A stretch of 64,000 bases of DNA, from contig OY783193.1 in the NCBI GenBank assembly GCA_963678675.1, positions 34,882,430 to 34,946,429 on the forward strand, given 5' to 3'. The notes beneath the pieces were generated by a model, which worked only from the letters and a program-made list of their open reading frames with translations, made no database searches and was not told where the DNA came from. The translations under genes were made by a program, and so were the position numbers. The stretch's first letter is position 1; each line of letters begins with the position of its first letter. Below, piece after piece: positions 10,557-22,000 of this stretch. The stretch comes from Xiphydria camelus. Lineage: Eukaryota > Arthropoda > Insecta > Hymenoptera > Xiphydriidae.

Positions 10557-11055
10557 TTAAGCAAGCATATTTGTGACATCATTTGATTTCAACTGATTTG
10601 ATTGACAAATGATTTCAACATAATACAGATAAAGTACATACTGAAAATTTATTCAATAGGAGCACAATTTTTCGTGAACATATTGGCTACAATGAATAGG
10701 GCGATTAATTTGAATCATATAATGTAATAATGTAAATTTAACTAAAATAATTATTTCGTCATATTCGTGCAACAAAAGGAACGTACATTTTAAAACAATC
10801 AATTATTGCAGTTTATGCGAACGTCGTGACGATCGCACAAATATATCTGGAATATTACGAAAAATTGCGCTTATATTGAATACATGCTTAGCATTTTATT
10901 TCTTTCATTTCTAAATCATTTAATTTTACAAATATGCCAGCTTAACGATGGCTCATGAAGAGTACAACCTTGATATGTCAGATGAGTTAATTCTACCTAA
11001 AGTTGTACAATTTATGTAAATTTATCAATCTGGGCAGGTAGTATTAAACACGGCA

Positions 11056-11160
11056 GGGGAGACTGGGGTAACTTGATCCGTGGTGTTGGCCCCTCATTGC
11101 TATTACTGTCCAAGCCAGCAAGGGGTTAACTTCGCGTATCAGCTTGCCCCGGTCTCCCCT
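11056..11160. repeat. Palindrome with aggggagactgggg / ccccggtctcccct ends
   Basis: The arms are 14 bp plus a weaker inner pairing (ttgatccg.., cagcttg..). It separates two A elements. Confidence 0.5.
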
Positions 11161-11161
11161 A

Positions 11162-11504
11162 CCCAGATAAACTTGTATGATCGTCACGACGTTCATGCAA
11201 GCTGCAATAATTGATCGTTCTAAAAAGTCAATATTTGTTTTTCCGCGTAAATTTAAAAAATAACTCTTCTTAAATAAATTTGACTCAGATTGATTGCTGT
11301 ATTTATTCTAGCGACATATTCGCGAAAAATTATGTTTTTCGTCGAACACACGTTTAGCATGTTATTTATTTTATTTCGAAATCATTTGACGCCACAAATC
11401 TACTAGTGCTCAATGAGGACTTATAAAGCGCACAACCTTGAAGCATCAGATGAGCTAATACTACCTAAAGTTGCCGTACGATTGACGTACATTTATCTAT
11501 CTAC
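11162..11504. mobile_element. Family A, simple copy
   Basis: The left end is cccagataaacttgtatgat and the right end gacgtacatttatctatcta. It lacks the internal reverse copy seen at 3794 and 9215, so it serves as the empty-site reference (tctagcgacatattcgcg). The conserved right part is cataaagcgcacaaccttg..gcatcagatgagctaa. Confidence 0.6.
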
Positions 11505-12090
11505 GCGTAAATTCCCGCGCTATTTTGTACGACGCTCCGTATAGAAGCTGTCGGGAGGATCGTCCGCGAATCGCCGCTCCTATACCCACACCGTGTTACG
11601 CACATCCACACTCGAGCGCGCGCTCACGTTCAATGGTGCAAACTGCATTACGACGGCTCTCGCGCGTTATCGCTCTTATTGCCGTTCTAGTTTCTTCGGT
11701 CCGCGCATATACGCGCGCGTACCTATACGAGGTATATCTCTCAGCCGCACGCGTCACGAGCGACGCAACGTGTAACGTAAACGCGGCAGCGGTTTGGGGC
11801 TCGCCCCTCTCCGCGCGCGCGCGCAACTCGCCAGCGAACGCGACGCGAAGCAACGCCTCGGCGTCGGGGTGGAGCGCTATTTCTGTTCCTCCGCCGGCGA
11901 AGCGCCTGTATTCGTGCGGGGATACCTCGGGCTCCGACGCGAGACGAGCGTATCCGAGCGTCGATACGCGCTTGTTACGCCTTTTCGCGCTTTTCGATAC
12001 GCCGACTATCGTCCGAGTCGAGCACGTACTTCCGTCGTGGCGACGAGAGGGAAATGTACATAGAGCAGCAAAAGAACTACCGCAGACAGT
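11505..12090. other. CpG-rich block, no gene seen
   Basis: Long frames in several reading phases overlap here (arginine, serine and alanine rich). None shows a signal, domain or splice pattern that I recognise. Confidence 0.4.
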
Positions 12091-12305
12091 CAATTTGACT
12101 GGTGTTTTATTCAGAGTGCCATTCAACCTCGACGAATCTCGTGACCTATGGGGTTTTTGTCAAAATTGGAAGAATACTTTTTTGTAGAATGTATTTCGAT
12201 CTACAAAAAAGTTCTATAGCAATATGGTCCCAAAATCCATAGATAACGAGATAACTATCTGCCAGAACAATCGTCTTAGAAGCATTCGGTAGTTCTAGTG
12301 TTAAT
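12085..12305. mobile_element. Extended E-type foldback element (I subtype), copy 1
   Basis: cagtcaatttgactggtgtt begins a copy that contains tacttttttgtag..ctacaaaaaag and ataacgagataac, and ends gcattcggtagttctagtg. A second copy is at 23478-23700. Confidence 0.55.
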
Positions 12306-12444
12306 CACGATTATCTCCGCTCCCGTAAGCTTTTCGACTATAGACGTGTCTTACTTTTTTGTAGATCGATGCGCGATCTTTAAAAAAGTATTACATCGAT
12401 TTTCTCTCCTAAAGTTCACGGTTCAGGAGATATTCGCGATCGAA
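12305..12444. mobile_element. Family E foldback element (about 140 bp)
   Basis: The outer arms cgattatctccgctcc and ggagatattcgcgatcg pair, as do the inner tacttttttgtagatcg and cgatctttaaaaaagta. It is one of at least nine copies in the window. Confidence 0.6.
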
Positions 12445-14000
12445 GTCGCGCTTCCGCACACTTGTCCTTTGTAGTGCCTACTGAGAGACGGTGAAAGAAT
12501 ACGTCTGAACCGTTCCACGGTATTTCTACTTGACACACAGTTGTACGCTACTGTTTGGCTCGCATCGCGCGACGCGATACGATCGAACGCTTCGTGGATC
12601 GCGTTGTAAGAGGCGCCCGGTGTCACGTCGCCATGTTTCCCACCCGAAACTACTCGCTGCATGGATACGACAAACGAATGTACATATTCCCAACGCGACG
12701 AAGCACCGTTCGTCACCCCCAATAGAGATCCATCGCAAAGGACCGAGAAACACGAGTGGGGTCTCGAAGGTCTGCTCGAAAGAGCGCGGACGTCGTCGCT
12801 TTTACTAATGAGGATCTGTTTGTCGACGGAAAGCTTTGCGCCCCGTGGGTTCTTTCCGGCGCATCCACCCGACGCGGTCTCACGGGGTGCAGCGCAGGGG
12901 AACATTGTTTCGCGAATTGACCTTTTATACGCGTACGTACACACATGCATGCACCTCCACCGCCGAGCGCGGTCGCGAGCATATACCCCGCGAACTCTCA
13001 CTCTCGACGGTATTCGCGACACGCAGACCAAGCCGCGGCCGAGTGTGCGCGCGCGTGTCCTACGTACGCGTCGCAGTCGAATTGCGAGCGTGTGCGTTGC
13101 GCGTCAATCGTTGCTCTCGTGTCTGCTGCTGCTGCTGCTGCTGCTGCAGCGGCAGTACGATCGAGAAGGAGAAAGAGAGAGAGAGAGAGAGACAAAGACG
13201 GAGGGAGCGAGCGCGAACGCCGGTTTGACGTGGAAGGGGCAGGAGGAGGAGGTAGAGGAGGAGGAAAGAAGGAGGAGGAGAGATCATTGAACTCGGACAC
13301 CGAGCGCAATCCGACGATACGATGCATCGCCGCTCGGCTACGGCGGCGGCCAGGTTCGGCTCGATTCGGGATCGGGGCTCGGCTCGTCTCGGGGCGGCTC
13401 GACTCGACCGACGCGATACGGAGAATGCCGAGAGTGAACTGCGAGCGAGCTCCGCGGAGAACCCGCACGGCAGGGAGAGTGAGTATAAGGCCAGGCCAGT
13501 CAGTAACGATGTCATTAGTTTAGTCAGTCAGCAAGTCAACAACTACACTGTTTCGCTGCGTTCGACTCTCCTCCTCCTCCTCTTCCTCCTCCTCCTCCTT
13601 CTCGCTCCCGCCCATCGCTCCATCGTGTTTTTACAAACCCTAGCTAACCAGCGTCCAGGGCTGTCGAAAGTGCGCACCAGATTCGTATTTGACGGCTGGT
13701 TCGCGCGACGTTAATTCGGTCTACGCGGCGACGCGTTCTAATCTCAGACGAAGCGCCGTTTATGCGGGAATTTCGTCTATCGGGGCTCGCAGGAGCTCGC
13801 GTCCGTTTCGTTTCCGTGAAGCGCCACTGTTTCCCCCGTTTGGGAGCGCGTTTCGTGGCGAAAGAGAGAAAGGAGGGAGCGCGCGGAGTTATTCCGAAAT
13901 TAAGGATCGGCGCTCGCCCGCGCGGGAGCCAAGGATTTCCGCGTCCTGCTTTTAAAGTCGACGAGCTGCGCGTAAGTCGGCTATGAATATGCAGTTTATC
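12445..14000. other. CpG-rich block with triplet and GA microsatellites
   Basis: It contains (CTG)8 at about 13124-13147, (GA)n at 13168-13192, GAG-rich sequence at 13240-13280 and CTC-rich at 13567-13605. Frames encode runs of A, C, L or Q depending on phase, so none is trusted as coding. The candidate promoter at 13484 lies in it. Confidence 0.45.
13484..13516 (+). promoter_or_regulatory. Candidate TATA + initiator core promoter
   Basis: TATAAG at 13484-13489 is followed by TCATT at 13512-13516. The initiator A (13514) is 30 bp downstream of the first T, the canonical arthropod spacing. Several TCAGT motifs follow (13500-13528). The site is at the 3' side of a GC-rich block and before a long CTC tract. 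No coding gene is attached. It could drive a non-coding RNA or a distant 5' exon. Confidence 0.3.
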
Positions 14001-14269
14001 GATCCTTCCACGCACGCGGTACGACCGAGGAGTGTATATAGCGCTACCGATTTGTAATTCGGTCGTACCTGCGCGGAGAGAGCCGATCGGCCGCTGGAAT
14101 CTTTTCGATCTTTCGCGGTGAAATTCGCCTTCGTATTAAGCGGTCGATAATTCTTACGTGATCAGTTTCATTATTTCGCAGGGATAGTTAATATACCCGG
14201 GGAAAAATGTTGATGTTGGATTTACGAAGTCAAAGCGATAAATATATTCTTGTAAATGCAACTAAACTC

Positions 14270-14832
14270 TGTATATAAGTAAACTTTAAAACGATCAATT
14301 ATTGTAATTCGTATAGATGTCAATGATGATCGTATAGGTTTATCTGGAATTATAATGTCAATTTAACTTTTTACGGAACAATTATTTTATAAATTCACGC
14401 GGCAAATTTGAAATACTACCTAAACCTTAGGTAGTATTGACACATCACATGCATCAAAGTTGTGCGCTTCATGAATCATCATTGAGCGCGCATATTTGTG
14501 ACATCAATTGATTTCAAAATAACATAAATAGAATGCTAAATGTGTATTTTTCGTAAATATATTACTACAATAAATGCAGCAATTAATTTGTATCACATTA
14601 TAATGTAAATTTAACAATTTATTTAAGAATATTGATTTTCAAATGTATATATGGCGAAACAAACCTTAACTTTAAAACGATCAATTATTGCAGTTTGCAT
14701 GAATGTCGTGACGATTATACAAGTCAATCTGGGATTATAATGTGAATTTAACGACTTTTTAAGAAACAATTATTTTTCTAAACTAATGCGATAAAATAAA
14801 CATTGACATTTTGATACAATCATTTATTATAC
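14270..14832. mobile_element. Family A fragments, partly reverse
   Basis: A reverse A copy runs from about 14408 (gaaatactacctaaac) to 14740 (tatacaagtcaatctggga). Flanking forward pieces sit at 14286-14370 and 14741-14830. The last piece is cut by the element at 14833 and appears to resume at 15312 (tacgaacatcgtgactagc). Confidence 0.5.
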
Positions 14833-15312
14833 ACGGAGAAAAATGGATTTGGAATACCGAAATTCTGGCGTTATGTGATCGACTGTGTGGCACTGGAGTG
14901 ACAACTCGAATTTCAGCAAAATATTGCCGTACAAAATAGTACTTCATTCCCCTCGTATGGCAGAAATTAGTACAATATCGCATATTTGAAAATAATTTGG
15001 CATTTATTACATTACAGCCAACGAACGTATGGAGGAAAATAAGAAATAGGAATTGAGAAATAAGAAAAACAGTATATCACTCTCCTCTATATGTACGTTA
15101 GCTGTATTGCAAACAATGCCAGATTATTCAAAAATATTCCATATTGTGCCAATTTTTGCCATACGAGCGGAATGAAATGCTATTTTTTGCATGGCAATAT
15201 TTTGCCGAGATTCGAGTTGTCGCTCCAGTACCGCACAATCGATCACATGGTATCAGAATCTGGGCACTCTCTCAGTACCCTTCATTTCACGTCCATTTTT
15301 CTCCGTGCAGTA
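14833..15312. mobile_element. Family Q foldback element (CACGGAG termini)
   Basis: The left end cacggagaaaaatggatttg mirrors the right end gtccatttttctccgtg. Long inner arms pair, for example cattcccctcgtatggcaga with ttgccatacgagcggaatg. About 475 bp, without a credible ORF. Confidence 0.65.
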
Positions 15313-15559
15313 TGTACGAACATCGTGACTAGCACGCAAGCCTATCTGAATAGAGTTCGTTCGAAGCGTCGCGCCGTTCGCCGATAATCGAAGCACGTCG
15401 CTTCACAAGCGCTTCTTTATTCATACCATTCATTATCTTATTGTCAGTTATTGTTGAGACGATCGAAAATGCAGCGACATTGTCGGGGACGATAAGCGCG
15501 CGCGCATCTCGTAATATGCAGCCGCGACGTAAATAGGTTGACCGTAGTGGCAAAAGTGC

Positions 15560-16100
15560 GCGAGCGAACCGAATTACTCGGGGAAGTAGGTACGTGCACG
15601 CGCGTAATCGTTACTTTAACCCTCAATTAGCCGCGAGGACCTGTGGCTAACCCCCGGGTGGTTTCCTAACCCCGGCGGCGTGTTTCCACAACGCCGGTAG
15701 GCGGGCGCGCGCGCCTCTACTCTTTCTCTCTCTTTCTTTCTGTATACGCGAGAATACAATCCCGCGCGCGCGCGCGCTCCGCGCTCGCGTTGTGCAACGT
15801 GCAACCGTACGAACCGTCACTTTACGAGAGCGTGTGGGTGAGCGTCGGTGAGCATTTCATATGTACACAGGTCGATGACTCCTCGCGCGAGCGGCGTGCG
15901 TGCGTTTGCGCGCGCGAGTGCCGGTGCGCCGGGGCATTAAACATGTCAATGCACGGTAGTCGTGATTCTTCGGTAATCACTACATTTCGAATAGTTATTT
16001 TAATATCGCAAGCGGAGTGTATTGTGGATTTTTTAAACGTCTGGCACAGGGGAAAAAAACGCGCTTTCGAACGCTTCTAAGAGCATCGTTAATTCGATTC
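15560..16100. other. CpG-rich block with CGCG runs
   Basis: gcgcgcgcgcgc runs occur at about 15700 and 15765. No gene recognised. Confidence 0.4.
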
Positions 16101-16202
16101 GAACGATTATCCCGATCGGTTGCCAATGATGTTCGGTGTCGAGTCGATGAAATTCGTATCGACGTGTAACCGGTATTCGTTCGAATGGAATAAATAAGTA
16201 CC

Positions 16203-16411
16203 CAGACACGCCGAGAAAAATAAGTTGCAAATCCAAGTAAATGGTATTCTCGGAATTATTCGTGTCGACGATTTACTAGAGTCGTGCAATGTTTGTTTGG
16301 ATTGAAGAAAATTAATTAAATCCAAGCAAACATTAGGTACTTGACTCATCGAAATGAATAGTGCCGAGAAAACCATTTTTACTTCGATCCGCTATTTCTT
16401 TGTTTCAGTGC
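16203..16411. mobile_element. CACNGAG-type element inserted in the left end of an A copy
   Basis: The A-element start cccaga (16201) is separated from agacttgtg (16412) by a segment starting cacgccgagaaaaataag and ending tatttctttgtttcagtgc. Inner arms (aatccaagtaaat, aaatccaagcaaaca) are repeated. Confidence 0.5.
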
Positions 16412-16860
16412 AGACTTGTGTGGTACCTAATTACGACGTTTATATATACAAACTATAATAATCGATTTCTCTAAAGTTTACTTTTGCTTTGCCGCGTGAA
16501 TTTGAAAAAAATAACTATTCTTAAATAAATTATTAAAATTACATTATAACGCGATTCAGATTAATCAGTGTATTCACAGAGGCAACGTAGGTATTTATGA
16601 AAAATTGCGGTTATATTGAATACTTGTCGAGCATTTTATTCGTATTATTTCGAAATCATTCAATGTTAAAAATATGTTTAACCCTGCGCTAGTGCGCCGG
16701 CTAAATGTAACGTGAAAATTATCATTAGTTGGGGTGTACCACACCCTACCGCACTAACGCAGGGCTAATAATGACTCGTAAAACGCACAACACCTTAACA
16801 CATTCGGTCAGCTAAATACTACCTAGAGTTGCTGTATGAGTTACGCATATTTATCTAGCC
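16412..16860. mobile_element. Family A, simple copy interrupted by a TTAA mini palindrome
   Basis: It runs from agacttgtgtgg to gttacgcatatttatctag. The mini palindrome at 16682-16764 splits it. As at 11162 there is no internal reverse A copy. Confidence 0.55.
16682..16764. mobile_element. 83-bp TTAA-type mini palindrome
   Basis: The arms are ccctgcgctagtgcg and cgcactaacgcaggg. TTAA is on the left (16678-16681) and a one-base variant CTAA on the right. It lies inside an A element. Confidence 0.55.
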
Positions 16861-18240
16861 GAGTAGTACTCCGGAGACGATTCGAAAGCGTGTTTACTCG
16901 ACGCACATTTTTCCGGCGCGACTTTACCCAAGTTACCAGCGCGCACGCTGCGGTCGCTCTCACGCCGCCGCTACGCGTGTACGTGGCGTCGGTCGAGAAA
17001 CAAATCCATGCCTCTCTCGCACGTTCCAACGAGGAAACTCTCGGCGAAGCGTCGGACAAAATTGAGTTTCACGATGTCGATCGCCGTTGCGAGAGACTCT
17101 CCCGTCCCTTCTCTCCGAGTTTCCTCGTATACGAGTGGTACACGTCGGACTAAACGCGCGTGCAGAGCCACCGGCTCCCGAATAATTTCCTCGCGCGAAA
17201 CACCAGGCCCCGTACCCTCGCTTCTCCGTACGACACGCCCACCTCCTCGTGTAAATTGGATCGACGGTTTTTGCGGGAATTTCTCACACACGCGCGCGCG
17301 TCACCTACCGCGCGCAGGCAGGCGCTCACAGCCGCCGCGCAGCACCGGAGAGTAGGTCACGCATCTCTCGGCGCGTCGCGGGGGCTCTCGGAAAAAACAG
17401 TCCCCCGGTTCTTAGGACCTCGAGCGAACGACAATGCCTCGCGAATTGGCCGCGAGCAATCATCTCGTTAGGGCATCGCGCTCGCACACGGCGCGACGTG
17501 CGCGCGCGCGCAACGGTGCGCAAGTGTCTTTTCTCCGTCGCGACGGTCTCGCTGCATCTCGTTGCTCGAACTTTCGAGTGAAAGTACCTACGCGCGCGTG
17601 GATCGCGCGAGTGCAGCGGCGACGTGCAGGTCCAGAGAATCGGTCCTCCCCCCTCCTCCTGTATACGTATGGTCCTGAACGAGGTAGCAACAAGATGGCG
17701 TGACGTACACGCGCGCGCGCGCCACGTACGCTCACCTATACATAGACGCGCGCGCGCGCACTGCAGCGCAGCGACTAGTTTCTCTCTTTCGTCCTCACTG
17801 CACCGCGCGCGCGGGGCCGAAGGATCCCGCGATCTTTGTTCCTCGCACGGCCGGCAAGGTTGATTCGTTCTCTCGTCCCCCCTCTCTTCCTCTCTCTCTT
17901 TCTGCGCCCCTCTCCCGTCTCGCCCCCTCCCGCTGGAGCGTTTCGTTGCACTCCTCGGACGCTGCGCTCGCGCGCGACGTCCCGTCTCGGCCCGCCCGCG
18001 TGCCTCATCTCGACTCGCACTGTATATATAGTGGCGCGCGCGCCACCTGCACGCGGAGAGAAATTTCTGGTGAGGACATCGCGCTGTACTTGGATATCGT
18101 AACCGTGAACCGCGCGCGGGATGGTTATGCTTCGCTGCGAAGATTATTTTCGTTGCCGTATTTCTACGATGGTGAAGATATTTTTGGTATTCGCGCCGCT
18201 TTGTACACTGATTTTGAGAGAAAAATGCAGTAAGTTTCAC
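16861..18240. other. CpG-rich block, no gene seen
   Basis: Very GC-rich, with CGCG runs and a CT-rich tract (17880-17930). Overlapping long frames exist on both strands, the longest on the minus strand (18240-17326), arginine-rich and without domains. TATATATAG at about 18022-18030 is not accompanied by an initiator at the right distance. Confidence 0.45.
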
Positions 18241-18542
18241 TAAATTTGCGGTTACGAGTGAGGAATACAGATCTAGTTACTTTAACTGATAATTAACTCG
18301 AACACTTATTAGTCGGAGCAATTGATTCTGCATTCCCTGACCCGTAAACGCAGATTTAATTGAATATACCATGTTTTCTTTTCTAATCTTTACAGTGAAT
18401 CCCAGTAACTCGAGGTGAAACATTGAATTTTTTAGACACAGCGTACTTTTTACAGTTTATGATAATATAAACCCGTAAAAACCTGGCATGTGTTAACGAG
18501 AGATCGGTAAATTTTACCGCATAAACTGAAGTTTATACTGTT

Positions 18543-18772
18543 ACACTGGCAAAAAAGTATGGTAGATTTGACTAAATTAGCGGTCACGGGCGGGCGAACG
18601 CAGATCAAGTTACTCGAACTAATAATTTGCTAGACTTTTGACTACAGCTTGTTTCAGTCAAACAGTTTCAACTCATTATAACCAAATTATTTAATTGAAT
18701 TAACTTGATCGGCGTTCCCGCGTCCGTGACCACCAATTTAGCCGAACCTACTTTTTTTTTTCTGTCCACGAA
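18543..18772. mobile_element. Foldback element (family K)
   Basis: cactggcaaaaaagtatgg with actaaattagcggtcacgg mirrors ccgtgaccaccaatttagc and cctactttttttttctgtcc. About 230 bp. A related half copy lies at about 18236-18360 (gtttcactaaatttgcggtt). Confidence 0.55.
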
Positions 18773-18915
18773 CTGTAAACAGTACGCTATGGTCTATTAA
18801 CACTTCAATGTTTTACCTCGGGGAACCCTTTTACCGGGATACCTAACTGTATGATTACTATTCCTTTTTCTTCGTGCCTCGTCCTTCTTTGGTGTCCATG
18901 TTTGCGCTGTTGAGC

Positions 18916-19016
18916 TGGGTACACGTCTGAGCACGAACGGCGAACGAGACAATGTCAGAGGTCTCGTATATCCCTCCAACATTGTCTCGCTCGCGTTCGT
19001 GCTTAGATGTGTACAC
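18916..19016. repeat. Palindrome of about 100 bp
   Basis: gtacacgtctgagcacgaac with gagacaatgt mirrors acattgtctcgctcg and gttcgtgcttagatgtgtac. The loop is short (about 20 bp). Confidence 0.65.
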
Positions 19017-19082
19017 GGCTTTATGGCGCGGAGAATATCTGGACGTTCGTTACAAAGTTGATGCACGCAGTGAATATTACGC

Positions 19083-19640
19083 AAAGCCCATTACAGAATA
19101 AAAAGAACGAGGAATAAGATTCCAATTGGTTGGAATTTTATTCCTGATTTCTTATTTCCTGGGCGGAAAAGTTCTACATGGTTTGTATATATGGACTATA
19201 CAGGGTGAGTCGCCTAAGAGGTAAGATTGGTGTGTAGCCTAAAGCGACCAATATAAGGATATTCCATTGTTTTCTCCCTGCTTGGTCAAGTTTCTCACTA
19301 TGACGAGGACTGTTAGACTCCTCACGAAGAGAAACTTGATCAAGCAGTGGAAAAATAATGGAACAATCTGATATCAGTCACTTCAGGCAACTCACTCTGT
19401 ATATGGATTATTCAACATATTTGTGAAAAATTTTGCTTACATTAAACACATTAACATTTTTTTTATTACTTTGAAATCATTTTATATCTCTAATATACTT
19501 ATTCATTGAATACTCATAAAATGCACAACCTTGATGCATTTTACAATTTATACAAGCTATAGTTACTGTAAAATTTACGTGAATTAATCTATATGAAGAT
19601 CACTTATTCCTTATTCTTTTCACTCTGTAATGGGCTTTAC
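19083..19640. mobile_element. Family L element expanded by nested insertions
   Basis: The left arm aaagcccattacagaataaa is mirrored by cactctgtaatgggctttac at 19620-19640. The intact small version of this element at 63098-63174 is only 77 bp. The interior here holds a TATA-flanked element (19201-19399) and the right half of an A element (about 19405-19600). Confidence 0.55.
19201..19399. mobile_element. Tc1/mariner-like MITE, 199 bp
   Basis: TIRs cagggtgagtcgcctaag and cttcaggcaactcactctg are flanked by TATA at 19197-19200 and 19400-19403, containing the TA duplication expected of Tc1/mariner. An inner palindrome (aagtttctc / gagaaactt) is present. Confidence 0.6.
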
Positions 19641-20037
19641 ATGTTTAGCGATCATGGAAATCATGGAGGTCATGGAAATATTATAAAATTTTCTTGCATA
19701 GGAAATATCTCAGGAAGATCGTGGAATTTTGTTTAAGTATGAAAATATCACGGAACTATGGAAAATAGATAGATGGATAGATAGTAGATTTATTCTGCAT
19801 GTAGCTCAACGGTCTTTACACAGTCCGGATATTAACAATAATGATAAAATGTAATAAATGGAACATGACGAGATACAACATCTGTTTTGTAATAATAGTA
19901 GTTTCCATAACTCTTCAATAACCAAATATTTGTAATAGTCGAGGAGCCATGAAAATATTATTAGTTACATTATAACATTCATATGATCTCTGGACGCTGG
20001 ATTCGTTAAAAGTGCAACCGGTAAACTTCACGTTAAT

Positions 20038-20285
20038 GCACCGAGAAAAATAACTTGGTTAAAATGAAGAAAACGCATCAGACTAAACGAGTTTAGTTAT
20101 TCAAACCAGAATATCGTGCCAGTAAGTTGAACCAAATATCTAGTTATTTCAACTCCACGTTTAGTTATTCTAACTACACGTCTAGTTATTCTAACCAGAA
20201 GATCAGTTTGACCAAACAGATGGAGGATCCAGATTTCACCAAACGGTCTGGTTATGGTCCTCAGGACAAATATTTATTTCTATTT
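20038..20285. mobile_element. Family B element, copy 2
   Basis: It begins caccgagaaaaataacttgg and contains the family fragments ggaggatccagatttcacca and aacggtctggttatggtcc. The right terminus is degraded. Confidence 0.55.
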
Positions 20286-20399
20286 TAACAGAAAATCTTG
20301 CAAGTACTTAAACAAATCACAAGAGCGATCATGGAAAAGTACAGAGATCTCGTTTGTGGAAATCACGGAAATGTATTATCCCTAACCGCCGAACACCCC

Positions 20400-20935
20400 G
20401 ACTTCACGATCACACTGAAATTCCCAGCGCGTATTTCCGTAAAAGTAGCCGTGCGTCGCACTCGTTTCTTCAACGACGCATCGCCGTTTCGCGCGCGCTC
20501 CCCGAGCTCCTTTCAAGCAGGAGGCGCGCGCAAGGTGCCGCGATTAAGAGCCCATGCGGCATTGATAGCCAGCCGCCACGTCGACCCGTCCGAAGGTCAA
20601 GGAAAAATTTGGGACGAGGAAAAGTTGAATCGCCTACACTCTTAGCGCGCGACAAGCCCGCCGCAGCACTGACCTTGGACGCGCGAGTTGCACGTGCAAC
20701 GAAGGATCTCTCGCCATTGGCGCGTCGCGAGGATAATCGCGGCGAACGGAAATCAGCGAGTGCGAGCTCTGGTACTACGCGATGAAAGAGTGCAGTGCGT
20801 ACACCTATACGCATGTACGGGCGTACGTACGGCGCGGGAGGATGAATCGCGCTGTGGTCCTTGACACACGTCCTCTTTGTTCGACGACGCTTCGGCATTC
20901 AGCGAGCGTTAATCTGCGCGCCGCGTACGTATACT
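20400..20935. other. CpG-rich block, no gene seen
   Basis: Overlapping frames on both strands at 20298-20898 lack domains. Nothing else supported. Confidence 0.4.
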
Positions 20936-21138
20936 AACTCTCGGCAATGGTTGGTTTGAATAAAATGCAATATTTTCTATTACTTGGGGTACATTTTTTA
21001 TCGTGATACTATTTTTAATAAATACTGTTAAATGGTTACTACTTGGAACATATAGAGTATCCACTTGAACTGGTAGAAAATACTGCGTTTTTATTAATCA
21101 AAGTTAAGTTTTGTAAAATCTCGACTACAGTCCGAACT

Positions 21139-21281
21139 TCAACCGCGATTATCTCTTTACCCGTGCGTTTTAGGTTGAAATTCGTATAGCACTTTTTCGA
21201 AGATCGCATCCCGGTCTACAAAAAAGTCCTATATCAATATAGCCGAAAAGTACTCGAGAAGAGAGATAATGGCGATCGAAT
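21139..21281. mobile_element. Family E foldback element
   Basis: The outer pair is accgcgattatctct / agagataatggcgat. The inner pair is gtatagcactttttcga / tctacaaaaaagtcctata. Confidence 0.6.
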
Positions 21282-21316
21282 TTTCGATTCTGTGATTTTA
21301 AGCGTATAGGGACTGG

Positions 21317-22000
21317 TTGAACCGGAGGGGCCATCTTGTCCTATCGACTAATCCCAGTCCCCCTACCCCACGATCGCATTCCAAACGTCCCAAACAATCG
21401 AGAGAAGCGCGCAGTAGCTATACTTACACAATCTTTATCGACTTATTCTCATACGAGAACTCGCCATCTATACATTATCTCCGCTCGCGCGGTAGTCGTG
21501 GCGAATCGATCGTTCGTTCGGCAGGTTTTAACGCGCGGCGATAAAAAGCGAGTCGATAAACTGGGTCGTCGCCGCACACACTATCGACTATTCTCACACG
21601 TTACGTCGGCGCGCACGTTATTCGCGCGTACGTGTACGTCGTACGCGAATGAAAGGACTCATGTAAGGTAATTGACGCTTCTACAGCCCGCTTCCGCGCA
21701 GCCGCCCACGGCGCGCGACCGCCGGATCCTATGCGCCGCGCTCGCGCCTCTGCCGCGGCGGCGCGATCCGTGGAAGGAAATATTCGTTCACCTCGCCGGC
21801 CGTTTTGGCTCGGATCCACGAAGTCCGCCGGGACTGTGCGCCGCCGCGGCCGAGCAAGGTCGACTTCGCGACACCACCGTCTCGGCGCGTAACCCGCGCG
21901 CCGCGCTGCTGCCGCATCCACGGACGATGCTCTCGCTGTGCGGTGTAGGTATGCCTTCCTTATACGCGGTGTAAGGACGAGAGACCGGAGTTATTTTCAG
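21317..22000. other. CpG-rich block, no gene seen
   Basis: GC-rich with overlapping frames on both strands and no recognised product. Confidence 0.4.

Larger units (their letters stand above)
9215..11040. mobile_element. Family A composite copy, multiply interrupted
   Basis: Family A sequence (cgtgacgttcatacgaactg) stops at about 9290 and resumes at about 10332 (gcattataatgtgattcaaa). Between them lie a cagggaaa-type repeat and a 608-bp palindrome. A reverse A copy spans about 10376-10852, itself carrying a TTAA mini palindrome. The outer right end finishes at atttatcaatctggg (11025-11038). Confidence 0.55.

Noticed and set aside
13060..13523. Poly-alanine, poly-glutamine or poly-cysteine frames
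   Set aside because: All derive from the same (CTG)8 run read in different phases. No evidence that any is translated.
17326..18240. 304-codon minus-strand frame, the longest in the window
   Set aside because: The GC-rich composition removes stops. The product is R/A/S-rich, without domain or conserved pattern, and the + strand has equally long frames.
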